Shown here: one piece after another, positions 41,191 through 49,905 of the stretch
How positions within the stretch are numbered: position 1 is the stretch's first letter
Layout: every line of letters starts with the position of its first letter
DNA from: Sphingomonas sp. 35-24ZXX
GTDB lineage: Bacteria > Pseudomonadota > Alphaproteobacteria > Sphingomonadales > Sphingomonadaceae
Length of the DNA stretch: 64,000 nt
Assembly (NCBI RefSeq): GCF_000786215.1
Contig: NZ_JROG01000004.1
Span: forward strand, 558,001-622,000
Direction: 5' to 3'
Notes under the pieces: model-generated
What the model saw: only the letters and a program-made list of their open reading frames with translations
Databases searched by the model: none
Told to the model about the DNA's origin: nothing
Program-made: the position numbers and the translations under genes

Positions 41191-42867
41191 ATGATGTCCG
41201 GATTTGACGAGACGTTCGATTGGGTGGTGGTCGGCAGCGGGGCCGGTTCGATGACCTCGGCCCTGGTCATGCGGCAGGCCGGCAAGAGCGTGCTGGTGCT
41301 GGAGAAGACACCTTATGTCGGCGGTACCACGGCCAAGTCGGGCGGCGTGATCTGGGTGCCGGACAATGCGCTGATGCGCGCAGCCGGCGAGCAAGACAGC
41401 GTGGAGGCGGGCATAACCTATCTTGAAGCGCTGGCAGAGAACCTACCAGGCTCGACCCCCGAAAAGCGCAGGGCCTATGTGGTCGAAGCGCGCAAGATGA
41501 TCGATTTCCTTATCGCCAACGGCATCGAGCTGGCCCGCGGCGCGGACTTCTGGCCCGATTATTACGATGATGTCCCCGGCGGCTGCAAGACCAGCCGCAC
41601 CGTCACCGCGCGCTATTTCGACAAGGCCGAACTAGGCCGCGAGTGGGCTGCGAGGCTACGCCCCGGGTTCATCAGCCAGCCTGCCATGCTTTCCGAAGGC
41701 ATGAAGCTGCCCTGGGTCGGGCGCAGCTGGAAAATCAAGCTGCTGCTCGCGCGGATTGCCGGGCGCGTGATCGCGGGCAAGCTGACTGGCAAGCAATGGG
41801 TTTCCGCCGGTGCCGCGCTGCAGGGACGGCTGCTCAAGGCGGTCCTAGCGGCAGGCGCCGATGTGCGCACCAACAGCCCTGTGCGCGAGCTGATCGCGGA
41901 AGGTGACGGCGTGACGGGCGTGGTTGCAGAGGTAGACGGGCAACCGCGCCGCATCGCCGCACGGCTGGGCGTGCTGGTGAACGCGGGTGGCTTTGCGCAG
42001 AACCAGGTGATGCGCGATCGGTTCATGCCGGGAACCCAGGCAGCATGGTCGAACACGCCGGAAGGCGACACCGGCGACATGCATGTCGAGTTCGAGCGCG
42101 TTGGCGCTGCGCTGGGCCAGATGGACCAGATGGTCGGCTATCAGATGACGCGCATGCCCGGCTGGGAACAGGCCTTTGTCAAGCCGCCTGCGCAGAGCCT
42201 TACCGGGAAGCCGGGCGCGATTCTGGTCGATCAGTCGGGCCAGCGCTACATGAACGAAGGCGGCAGTTACGAACTGTATTGCCAGACGATGTTCGAACGG
42301 AACCGCACCATCCCCGCTATACCGAGCTGGGCCATTTTCGATTCGCGCTTTGCGGCAACCTATCCGATTGCGGGTGTGAAAATGGCAAAGCACTACCAGG
42401 CATGGAAGGACAGCGGCTATCTGAAGGAGGCCGACACACTGGCCGGTCTGGCCGAGAAGATCGGTGTACCGGCCGCGGCGCTGGAGGCCACGGTCGCCCG
42501 CTGGAACGGCTTTGTCGATTCAGGCCATGACGCCGATTTCGGCCGCGGCAGCCGTGAATATGACAAATGGCTGGGCGATCCGTATCTCAAGCCCAATCCG
42601 GCACTGGGCAGGATCGATCAGGGGCCATATTTCGCCGTGGATGTGGTGCCTGGGGATGTCTCCACCTATGGCGGCGCGGTGACCGATGAACGGGCGCGGG
42701 TATTGCGCGAGGACGGATCAGTGATAGACGGGCTCTATGCGTGCGGCGTCTCCGCTGCCAGTGTCATGGGCGGGGTCTATGTCGGGGCAGGGGCGAGTAT
42801 CGGCCCGTCACTGGCCTTTGGCTATGTAGCGGCCAAGCATGCAGCGGGCATGGACAACCTGCTCTAG
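41191..42867 (+). CDS. FAD-dependent 3-ketosteroid-Delta1-dehydrogenase-like oxidoreductase
   Basis: A 558-residue flavoprotein. WVVVGSGAGSMTSALVMRQ binds FAD, GGTTAKSGGVIWVP follows, and the C-terminus VYVGAGASIGPSLAFG keeps Tyr530 and Gly534 in the positions of KstD1 Tyr487 and Gly491. It is a distant paralogue of the protein at 25554. It probably desaturates or reduces a cyclic ketone. Two adjacent ATGs (41191, 41194) follow GGGAGAG; I used the first. It is a single-gene unit ending 18 nt before a convergent small gene. Confidence 0.9.
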   Translation: MMSGFDETFDWVVVGSGAGSMTSALVMRQAGKSVLVLEKTPYVGGTTAKSGGVIWVPDNALMRAAGEQDSVEAGITYLEALAENLPGSTPEKRRAYVVEARKMIDFLIANGIELARGADFWPDYYDDVPGGCKTSRTVTARYFDKAELGREWAARLRPGFISQPAMLSEGMKLPWVGRSWKIKLLLARIAGRVIAGKLTGKQWVSAGAALQGRLLKAVLAAGADVRTNSPVRELIAEGDGVTGVVAEVDGQPRRIAARLGVLVNAGGFAQNQVMRDRFMPGTQAAWSNTPEGDTGDMHVEFERVGAALGQMDQMVGYQMTRMPGWEQAFVKPPAQSLTGKPGAILVDQSGQRYMNEGGSYELYCQTMFERNRTIPAIPSWAIFDSRFAATYPIAGVKMAKHYQAWKDSGYLKEADTLAGLAEKIGVPAAALEATVARWNGFVDSGHDADFGRGSREYDKWLGDPYLKPNPALGRIDQGPYFAVDVVPGDVSTYGGAVTDERARVLREDGSVIDGLYACGVSAASVMGGVYVGAGASIGPSLAFGYVAAKHAAGMDNLL

Positions 42868-42885
42868 AAGAGGCCTGGTATCCGG

Positions 42886-43152
42886 TCAGTCGAAGGAAAC
42901 CGGCCGGGTCAGCAGATAGGGCAGCTCGGGCGAGGCAATCTTGGTCTGGTTGCCATTGGCATGGATCAGTGTGACGCGCCCGACCCCCGGCGATGCGACG
43001 GCGCCGACCACGCTGTCCACCCATTGGTGCAGCGCCGATCGGATGAAGGCGAGATCGGCACCCCCTGTCGTTGCATTGCCTGCCGATTCCAGCTCCGCTT
43101 CCAGCGAAATGACACGCTCTGCGGCCTGCTCGATGTCGTTGCGGTCGGCCAT
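42886..43152 (-). CDS. Small protein with coiled-coil N-terminus, unknown
   Basis: An 88-residue protein preceded by AAGGAGAG, so it is well supported as a gene. Residues 1-25 (MADRNDIEQAAERVISLEAE) form a charged helix that could dimerise; the rest is mixed. There are no membrane segments or cysteines. It is divergent from the E1 alpha gene and convergent with the KstD-like gene. I do not recognise the family. It may be an accessory factor for one of them, but nothing in the sequence shows this. Confidence 0.7.
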   Translation of the reverse strand: MADRNDIEQAAERVISLEAELESAGNATTGGADLAFIRSALHQWVDSVVGAVASPGVGRVTLIHANGNQTKIASPELPYLLTRPVSFD

Positions 43153-43310
43153 CGGTCTCTCCTTCTATCCAGTGGAACGTCTTTGCACCCTATAGCCGGA
43201 CTTGGCTCGCAGGCTCCCTGCCAGGGCAGATATCGCCGTGGCGCGGTTGACCTTCGGGTCCCCAAAACCGAAAGTCGCGGCCAAGTTCAACAAACCGATT
43301 AGGGGAAGAA

Positions 43311-44306
43311 ATGGCAGAGCTCAGCAACGCCGCCAAGCCGGACGGAAAGGCGCTGGTCGATATCTATCGGCGCATGCTCCGGGTAGAGCGAAATGACGAT
43401 GCAATCCGCGCGACACTGCGCCGCGGGCGCCTGCAAATGCCTTATTATTCGGCGCGCGGGCAAGAGGTGATTCCGGCCACCATCTCGCATCTGCTCAACC
43501 GCGACGACCAGATCTGCACCATTTATCGCGGCATACAGGACATGGTGGCAAAGGACATGCCGCTGAAACCGCTCTGGGCCGAAATAGCAGGCCGTGTCGA
43601 TGGCACCTGCAAGGGCAAGGGCGGTCCGATGCACCTGACCTATCCTGATATGGGCATCATGGTCACGACCGGTATCGTGGGCTCGTCGATGCCGATCGCC
43701 AATGGCTTGGCCTGGGCCGCGCTGCTCGATGAATCCAAGCGCGTGGTCGTCGCCTATTTCGGCGATGGCGCGGCCAATATCGGCGCGTTCCATGAGGCGC
43801 TGAACATGGCGGCCGCATGGAAGCTGCCGGTCCTGTTTGTCTGCGCGAACAACGGCTTTGCTGAACATACGAGGTTCGAGGACAGCACGGCGGTCGACTT
43901 CATTTCCAAGCGCGCTGCCGGTTATGGCATGCCGGGCTATACGGTGAACGGCAACGATCCCGACGACATGTATGCCAGCGTGTCTGCCGCTCTCGAACGC
44001 GCGCGCGCCGGCGAGGGACCGACCCTGCTCGAGTGCAAGACCTTCCGTTTCCTTGGCCATGTGCTGGGCGACGATGATTTCTACATGGACAAGGCGGTGA
44101 AGGCGGCAGCCATCGAGGCCGATCCGCTGCCCGCACTGCGCGCCCGACTGGTGGCGGAAGGCCATGCAACGGAGGATGAACTGGCCGCGATGCAATTCGC
44201 GCTCGAGGCAGAGATTGCCGAAGCGCAGGAGTTTGGCCTTAACAGTCCGGTGCCGTCGGTGGACGAACTACGCCGCGATGTGTTTGCCGAGGAGATGCCG
44301 GCATGA
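43311..44306 (+). CDS. 2-oxo-acid dehydrogenase E1 alpha-like subunit (ThDP-dependent)
   Basis: A 331-residue E1 alpha of the pyruvate/acetoin dehydrogenase family. The thiamine-diphosphate motif is GDGAANIGAFHEA (from 151) with ANN at 179-181, and GKGGPMHL (102-109) is conserved. Where acetoin and pyruvate E1 alpha have a conserved HRGHG-type segment with catalytic His, this protein reads YRGIQD (72-77). It couples with the E1 beta gene by ATGA overlap (44303-44306). It would decarboxylate a 2-oxo acid or cleave an alpha-diketone or acyloin and pass the acyl group to a lipoyl arm. The changed active site suggests an unusual substrate. Confidence 0.9.
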   Translation: MAELSNAAKPDGKALVDIYRRMLRVERNDDAIRATLRRGRLQMPYYSARGQEVIPATISHLLNRDDQICTIYRGIQDMVAKDMPLKPLWAEIAGRVDGTCKGKGGPMHLTYPDMGIMVTTGIVGSSMPIANGLAWAALLDESKRVVVAYFGDGAANIGAFHEALNMAAAWKLPVLFVCANNGFAEHTRFEDSTAVDFISKRAAGYGMPGYTVNGNDPDDMYASVSAALERARAGEGPTLLECKTFRFLGHVLGDDDFYMDKAVKAAAIEADPLPALRARLVAEGHATEDELAAMQFALEAEIAEAQEFGLNSPVPSVDELRRDVFAEEMPA

Positions 44307-45292
44307 GCGATACCGTGAAGATGAATGGCATCCAGGCGATCAACGCCGCGATGGTGCAAGCCATGGAAGCCGATCCCAAGGTGCTGGTGCTGGGCGAGGA
44401 TGTCGGCGACCAGGAAGGTGGCGGGGTCACCGGGACGATGAAGGGCCTTTCGACGAAATTCGGAACCAAGCGTGTGCGCTCGACCCCGATTTCCGAACAA
44501 GCGATCATCGGTGCGGCCATCGGTGCAGCGATGGCAGGTTACAAGCCCGTCGCCGAGATCATGCTGATGAACTTCACCACCGTGGCGATGGACATGATCG
44601 TCAACCATGCCGCAAAGCTGCGCTTCATGTCCGGCGGGCAGACCAGCGTGCCGCTCACCATCCGCACGTTGACCGGCGCAGGCTGGCAGACGGCGGGCCA
44701 GCATTCGGACTATCTCGAAGGCTGGTTTGCGCATACCGCAGGCATCAAGGTGGTGGCGGGTTCGAACCCTGCCGATCTCAAGGGGCTGCTGCTGTCATGC
44801 ATCGACGATCCCGATCCGTGCATCTTCATTGAAGGCGGCATGACCCTGTTCGCGCCGGGTGAGGTCGCCGCTGATCAGGGTCCGATCCCGCTGGGCAAGG
44901 CCAAGGTCGTGGTGCCGGGCAGCGATCTTACGATCGTTTCATGGTCATCGCAGGTGCTGCGCTGCCAGATGGCGCTGCAGGGTCTGGCCGAAGCGGGCAT
45001 TTCTGCCGAGCTGATCGACCTGCGTACCATCTCGCCCTGGGACCGCGAATGCGTACTGGAATCGGTTGCGAAGACGGGGCGGGCGATGATCGTGCACGAG
45101 GCGGTCCGATCGTTCGGCCCGGGGGCAGAAATTGCCGCGACGATCAATGAAGAGCTTTTTGGTCAGCTCAAGAAGCCGGTCAAGCGCCTCGGTGCGCCGC
45201 AATGCCCGGTGCCGTTTGCCAAGGTGCTGGAAGATGCCTTCATCATCCAGCCCGCCGATATTGTCGCGGCGGCACGGATGCTGATGGATTGA
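44303..45292 (+). CDS. 2-oxo-acid dehydrogenase E1 beta-like subunit
   Basis: A 329-residue E1 beta. Typical segments are VLGEDVGDQEGGGVTGTMKG, AAIGAAMAGYKPVAEIMLMNF and ELIDLRTISPWDRE. It forms the alpha2-beta2 E1 with the preceding gene. No E2 acyltransferase or E3 dihydrolipoamide dehydrogenase follows; the only lipoyl domain in the window is the free protein at 37833. The gene ends before a strong terminator. Confidence 0.92.
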   Translation: MSDTVKMNGIQAINAAMVQAMEADPKVLVLGEDVGDQEGGGVTGTMKGLSTKFGTKRVRSTPISEQAIIGAAIGAAMAGYKPVAEIMLMNFTTVAMDMIVNHAAKLRFMSGGQTSVPLTIRTLTGAGWQTAGQHSDYLEGWFAHTAGIKVVAGSNPADLKGLLLSCIDDPDPCIFIEGGMTLFAPGEVAADQGPIPLGKAKVVVPGSDLTIVSWSSQVLRCQMALQGLAEAGISAELIDLRTISPWDRECVLESVAKTGRAMIVHEAVRSFGPGAEIAATINEELFGQLKKPVKRLGAPQCPVPFAKVLEDAFIIQPADIVAAARMLMD

Positions 45293-45337
45293 TGCGCCTA
45301 TAGCCTGTTCCCGACATGATGCCGAAGGGAGCGGGCC

Positions 45338-45388
45338 GATTTCGGTGATTTCGGTTGGCATGCAGCGCTGCACTTCAGCCGAAATCAC
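45338..45388. repeat. Tandem GATTTCGGT with an inverted copy
   Basis: GATTTCGGT occurs twice in tandem (45338-45346 and 45347-45355). CCGAAATCAC at 45379-45388 pairs with GTGATTTCGG at 45345-45354, enclosing a 24-nt loop that contains the palindrome TGCAGCGCTGCA. It lies between E1 beta and an acyl-CoA dehydrogenase gene, ahead of the terminator. Function unknown. Confidence 0.5.
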
Positions 45389-45444
45389 TCCGGCATTCCG
45401 GTGTTGCGCCTTGGGGGAGGTTAGCGCCCGGAAGCGCCAGCATG

Positions 45445-45480
45445 AAGGGCCGGGGTGTCATTCGCACACCGGCCCTTTTT
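45445..45480. terminator. Terminator between E1 beta and acyl-CoA dehydrogenase
   Basis: AAGGGCCGG (45445-45453) pairs with CCGGCCCTT (45469-45477), extended by GTGT/ACAC with one bulged base, and followed by a T run. It separates two converging operons and can serve the plus-strand E1 operon; the reverse direction is also possible. Confidence 0.82.
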
Positions 45481-45512
45481 GCAGCTATCCTGCGCGCAAG
45501 TGCCGTTCGGGA

Positions 45513-46481
45513 TTACTCGACCATGCTCTGCAATGCGGCCTTTCCGACCAGTTCGTTCCAGTGATCCGCGCTACCGCCAAGTGCTGCGTTGAGAAAGGCG
45601 CGCTTAAGGAACAGGTGACAGGGGTGCTCCACCGTCAGGCCGATCCCGCCATGCAGCTGGATGGCTTCCTCTGCCACGGCCAGATAGGTCGATGTCGCCA
45701 GCGCCTTGAGTGCGGCGAGATCGGTCAGTTCGCCAGCCGCTCGCCCAGCCCGGTTCCATAGCAGCGCCTCAGCCGCACTGACGGCAATCCGCATGTCGGC
45801 AACGCGATGCTTGAGCGCCTGGAACAGCGCGAGCGGCCGATCGAACTGGCGGCGAGTCTTCAGATATTCGACCGTCATCTCCAGCGCGGCCTCGGCCCCG
45901 CCGATACTGTCTGCCGAAAGTGCAACCAGAAGGCTTGCCTCGGCTTGCTGGCGGATGCGCTGTGCATCGGAACCGGTTGCAACAACCGTTTCCTCGCCTG
46001 TAGTCACATCGAACAGGCGGCGGCCTTCATCCCATGTCGGACGGGCATCAACCGATGTGACAGGCGCCAGTGCGATCCGGTCTTGCGAGAAGAGCAGGGC
46101 GTGCCGGGCAAGATCCGCATCTGCCATGGCTTCCCTTGCATCCTCGCGGTGCAGATCAAACGAAAGCGTGATCCGTTCACCCGCTACCGCAGCGGCAAGA
46201 ATGTCATCGCGCCCGGAAAAGTCGGGCGCAGCAGCCAGCACCTCGATGGCGATCATCTGCGCCATGGCTGCGCCGGGAACCAGCGCCCTGCCCAGTTCGA
46301 TATGCACCGCTGCAAGCGCTTCGGCGCCCAGACCCAGTCCGTCCCGATCCTCGGGCAGGGTCAGCGCAAACCAGCCCATCTCGACCAGCTGTTCCCAGCT
46401 CCGTATTGCGTCCGGGGCAAGTCCCTCGCCGCCCAGTGCCTTGCGCGCCGCATCGCGCAGTTCCTCGCGCGAGATTGTCAT
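45513..46481 (-). CDS. Acyl-CoA dehydrogenase, beta-type subunit of a pair
   Basis: A 322-residue acyl-CoA dehydrogenase-like chain. It keeps the C-terminal helical domain (AIQLHGGIGLTVEHPCHLF) but lacks the FAD-contacting segment (WCQGFSEPGAGSD) that its partner has. This fits the degenerate subunit of alpha2-beta2 dehydrogenases like the mycobacterial ChsE1-ChsE2. ATG 46481 overlaps the partner's stop (ATGA). It should help desaturate a bulky acyl-CoA. Confidence 0.88.
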   Translation of the reverse strand: MTISREELRDAARKALGGEGLAPDAIRSWEQLVEMGWFALTLPEDRDGLGLGAEALAAVHIELGRALVPGAAMAQMIAIEVLAAAPDFSGRDDILAAAVAGERITLSFDLHREDAREAMADADLARHALLFSQDRIALAPVTSVDARPTWDEGRRLFDVTTGEETVVATGSDAQRIRQQAEASLLVALSADSIGGAEAALEMTVEYLKTRRQFDRPLALFQALKHRVADMRIAVSAAEALLWNRAGRAAGELTDLAALKALATSTYLAVAEEAIQLHGGIGLTVEHPCHLFLKRAFLNAALGGSADHWNELVGKAALQSMVE

Positions 46482-47662
46482 GCCAGCACCCATGACTTTG
46501 GTTCGCGCGGCATTTCGAGCATCCGTTCGGCAATGATGTTGCGCTGAACCTCCTCGCTGCCACCCGCAATGGTCCAGGCATAGCTGTTCATGAAATCCGC
46601 CATCCAGTTGCCGCTGTTCAGATCGCCATAGGTTATCGCGGTGCGATATTGCGCTTCAACGCCGCCCAGCCTCACGCCGAAGGCGGCATAGGCCCTGAGC
46701 GCGCGCGAATAGGCATTCTTGACGATGGAGGCATCGCCGACCCGTTCGACACCGGTCATGCGGTTTTCCAGAAACTGGTCGGCCAGCGCGCAGACGGCAT
46801 CGACCTGAGCTACCAGATTGCCCAGATCGCGAAGCACCCCGGCATCGCTCGCGCGGCCGGTGCGCTTGACAAGATCGGCAATGCCCGCAAGCGCGCCGCG
46901 CATCCTGTAGCCCAGTTCCATCAGCGTCAGGCCTCGCTCGGACGAGAGCGTGGTCTGCGCCACCGCCCAGCCGCCGCCTTCCTCGCCGATGCGTTCGGAT
47001 ACCGGTATCTCGACATTGTCGAGGAATATCTCGGCAAATTCCTCGTCACCCTGGATCTGGTGGATCGGCCGTACCGTCACGCCGGGAGCGTTCATGTCCA
47101 TCAGGAAATAGGTCAGCCCCGCCTGCTTAGCCCCTTCGCTCGACGTGCGTGCGAGCAGCAGGCAGCGATCGGCATATTGCGCCATGGTCGACCAGACCTT
47201 CTGGCCGTTGACGACATAGACATTTCCGCGGCGCTCCGCCCGGGTGCGAACGGCGGCAAGGTCGGAGCCCGCACCAGGTTCGGAAAAGCCCTGGCACCAG
47301 GTTTCGCCTTGCAGGATGCCGGGCAGATAGCGCGCCTTCTGATCGGCATTGCCGCACTCGTGCAGGGTGGCAAAGGCATGATAGGTGGACACGAACGAAA
47401 GCAGCAATCGCGGCGCGTCGGCGCGCGCCAACTCTTCATAGATCACCTTCTGCTCTACCAGGCTGCGTCCACCACCCGGCCATTCGGCAGGCCAGTGCGG
47501 GATGGCATAACCTGCCTCGACCAGCTTTGCGAACCAGCAGCGCTGACCATTGACAAACTGTTCATGCGTGGCGGCATCGCGCCAGTCTGCGGGGCGGTTG
47601 GCCAATAGCCATGCACGCAAATCCGCACGCAGGCAATCGAGGTCGTGTTCCATGTGATGCAT
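46478..47662 (-). CDS. Acyl-CoA dehydrogenase, alpha-type subunit
   Basis: A 394-residue acyl-CoA dehydrogenase with WCQGFSEPGAGSDLAAVRT (FAD and substrate contacts) and C-terminal GGSEEVQRNIIAERMLEMPRE. It introduces a 2,3 double bond into an acyl-CoA, passing electrons to ETF. The start at 47662 lacks a strong ribosome site; ATG 47653 is an alternative. With the gene at 45513 it forms one of two alpha/beta pairs here, divergent from the second pair. Confidence 0.92.
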   Translation of the reverse strand: MHHMEHDLDCLRADLRAWLLANRPADWRDAATHEQFVNGQRCWFAKLVEAGYAIPHWPAEWPGGGRSLVEQKVIYEELARADAPRLLLSFVSTYHAFATLHECGNADQKARYLPGILQGETWCQGFSEPGAGSDLAAVRTRAERRGNVYVVNGQKVWSTMAQYADRCLLLARTSSEGAKQAGLTYFLMDMNAPGVTVRPIHQIQGDEEFAEIFLDNVEIPVSERIGEEGGGWAVAQTTLSSERGLTLMELGYRMRGALAGIADLVKRTGRASDAGVLRDLGNLVAQVDAVCALADQFLENRMTGVERVGDASIVKNAYSRALRAYAAFGVRLGGVEAQYRTAITYGDLNSGNWMADFMNSYAWTIAGGSEEVQRNIIAERMLEMPREPKSWVLA

Positions 47663-47824
47663 GGCGGAAAGCTAGGCCCTTTCGCGGACCGTTTCGCAAG
47701 CCGGGCGAGGAGATATCCCGTTGGCGATGGGCAGGATGGTGGTCTGCATCGCCCCGGCAATGTCTTTGATGCGGAGCCCTGCACCGCTTGCGGGCTTCCG
47801 GGCCTCTCGGCAATGCTACAACCC

Positions 47825-48970
47825 ATGGATTTCAACTGGACACCCGAAGAGCAGGCCTTCCGGCAGCGGCTGAAGGACTTTCTGACCGCGACCTTGCCCG
47901 AGGATTGGGAACGGTTTTCCCAGCACGGACCGGCCTCTCCGTCACTGACCCGCTATGCCGAGACATTCTGCGGAAAGCTCGCCGAACAGGATCTGCTGAC
48001 GCCTCACTGGCCCCGGGAGATTGGCGGGCAGGGGCTGGATCCGTGGCACCAGACGATATTGGCCGAGGAAATGTGGATCGCAGGCGAACCACGCGGTGGC
48101 CAGTACATGAACGTCAACTGGATCGGCCCGACGCTGATCAAGTACGGCACGCCCGAGCAGCAGGCCCGCTATCTGCCCCCCATCGCCGAGGGGCGTGCGC
48201 TGTGGTGCCAGGGCTTTTCGGAGCCGGGATCGGGATCGGACCTCGCCTCGCTGCGCACCCGCGCCGTTCTGGAGGGGGACCACTACCGGGTCAACGGGCA
48301 GAAGATCTGGACATCCTATGCGGGGCTGGCCGACACCTGCTTCCTGCTGTGCCGCACTTCGGACGATCGCAAGCGGGGCATTTCGATCCTGCTGGTACCG
48401 ATGGATACGCCGGGAATTACCGTGCGGCAGATCCCTTCGCTGATCGGCGAAGGCGACATTCACGAGGTGTTCTTCGACGACATGAAGGTACCCCGCGGGG
48501 CGCTGTTCGGAGAAGAAGGCCAGGCGTGGGAGATCATCGCCTACAGCCTGGTCAACGAGCGGTTGGGTATTCCGCGCTACAGCCTGGCGCGCGCCGCGCT
48601 CGACCGGGCGGTGGAACTGCTCAAGCCGAAGGGGCAGTGGCGCAGCGATGCGGTCAGGATCGATGCCGCGCGCTGTGCGGCACTGTGCGAAGCCGCGCGG
48701 ACCGCGAGCTATGCGATCGTCACCCGCCGCGCAGCGGGCGAGCAGATCGGTGCGGAAAGCTCTTCGGCGCGGTTTGCCACGGTGATGGCCGAGCGGCGAG
48801 TGGCAGAGTTCGTGGTCGAGTATCTGCCCGAAGCGCTCGCCGATGCGCATCCGTACCTGAAAATGCACCACCAGCGCGGCATCGTGGCCGGAATTGCAGC
48901 AGGTGCGGCCGAAATCCAGCTCAACATCATCGCGACTGATGTGCTCAAGCTGCCCAGGGAGCCCCGCTGA
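47825..48970 (+). CDS. Acyl-CoA dehydrogenase, alpha-type subunit
   Basis: A 381-residue acyl-CoA dehydrogenase beginning MDFNWTPEEQAFRQRLKDFL, with WCQGFSEPGSGSDLASLRTR and the C-terminal AAEIQLNIIATDVLKLPRE. It is similar to the alpha chain at 46478 and divergent from it. ATG 47825 starts the fold where expected; ATG 47813 would add four residues, and neither has a good ribosome site. The stop overlaps the next ATG (TGATG), coupling it to its beta partner. Confidence 0.92.
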   Translation: MDFNWTPEEQAFRQRLKDFLTATLPEDWERFSQHGPASPSLTRYAETFCGKLAEQDLLTPHWPREIGGQGLDPWHQTILAEEMWIAGEPRGGQYMNVNWIGPTLIKYGTPEQQARYLPPIAEGRALWCQGFSEPGSGSDLASLRTRAVLEGDHYRVNGQKIWTSYAGLADTCFLLCRTSDDRKRGISILLVPMDTPGITVRQIPSLIGEGDIHEVFFDDMKVPRGALFGEEGQAWEIIAYSLVNERLGIPRYSLARAALDRAVELLKPKGQWRSDAVRIDAARCAALCEAARTASYAIVTRRAAGEQIGAESSSARFATVMAERRVAEFVVEYLPEALADAHPYLKMHHQRGIVAGIAAGAAEIQLNIIATDVLKLPREPR

Positions 48971-49881
48971 TGGACCTTTCCCTCAATGCCGACCAGATCG
49001 CCATCCGCGATGCACTTGATGCTCTGGCGCGGCCCTTCGAGAATGTCGTGCTGCACGAAACCGGTTTTGCACTGACCGATCCCGCACTCGACTCAGCGCT
49101 GGCCCATGGCGGCTTTCTGGACGTTGGCTTCGATCCGGAGCTCGGCACCGGCACGGCTGCGCTCATCGTCGAGCGGATCGCGCGTCTGCCACAGGCAACC
49201 GAAGCGGCCTTTTCAGCGATCGTGCGTCCTGTCCTGGGCGAGAATGTGACCGGGCCGATCTGTCTGGTCGAAGACCATGACCTGCATCGTCCAGTGCGCT
49301 TTCTGCGCGAAGGGGCAACCGTGGTCGTGTTGGGCGAGACCGTGACCAGTTTCGTGGCAACGCCGGAACATGTCCGCGCCGAACCCGAAGCGATCTATGC
49401 CTATCCGGTGGGTACCCTTAGCGCGATGCCAAAAGACCGCCGGGTGCATGATGTCGACCCGCAGCAGTTGCGCACCCTTTGGCGCGTGGCGCTGGCCGCG
49501 GAAGCCTCAGGGCTGCTGGCGGCGGCGCTGGCGAGCGTGTGCCAATATGTCTCCGAACGGCAGCAGTTCGGGCGACCGCTGGCAACCTTTCAGGCGATGC
49601 GGCACCGACTGGCCGAAGCGCAGGTGCGCACCAACGGCGTCTATTGGCTGGCGATGAAGGCGGCGCATACGCTGGTTGTTTCAGATGCGGCGCTCGCCGC
49701 CTTCCATGCTCAGGAATCGGCGCGGGAGGTGGTTTACGATCTCCACCAGTTCATGGGGGCAATGGGGATGACACTGGAACATCCGCTGCATCTGTGGACC
49801 TACCGCCTAAAGCTGCTGACCGGTGAACTGGGCGGGCGGGGCGGCCATGCCCTTGCTGCAGCCGAGGCGCTCTGGGGCTGA
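48970..49881 (+). CDS. Acyl-CoA dehydrogenase, beta-type subunit
   Basis: A 303-residue acyl-CoA dehydrogenase-like chain without the FSEPG.GSD segment. It keeps the C-terminal region (LHQFMGAMGMTLEHPLHLW). Coupled by TGATG to the alpha gene. It forms a second alpha/beta pair, most likely for another bulky acyl-CoA or another round of chain shortening. Ends 24 nt before the convergent MFS gene. Confidence 0.88.
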   Translation: MDLSLNADQIAIRDALDALARPFENVVLHETGFALTDPALDSALAHGGFLDVGFDPELGTGTAALIVERIARLPQATEAAFSAIVRPVLGENVTGPICLVEDHDLHRPVRFLREGATVVVLGETVTSFVATPEHVRAEPEAIYAYPVGTLSAMPKDRRVHDVDPQQLRTLWRVALAAEASGLLAAALASVCQYVSERQQFGRPLATFQAMRHRLAEAQVRTNGVYWLAMKAAHTLVVSDAALAAFHAQESAREVVYDLHQFMGAMGMTLEHPLHLWTYRLKLLTGELGGRGGHALAAAEALWG

Positions 49882-49905
49882 TCGTGCGTCAGAGCCGTGT
49901 GCGGA

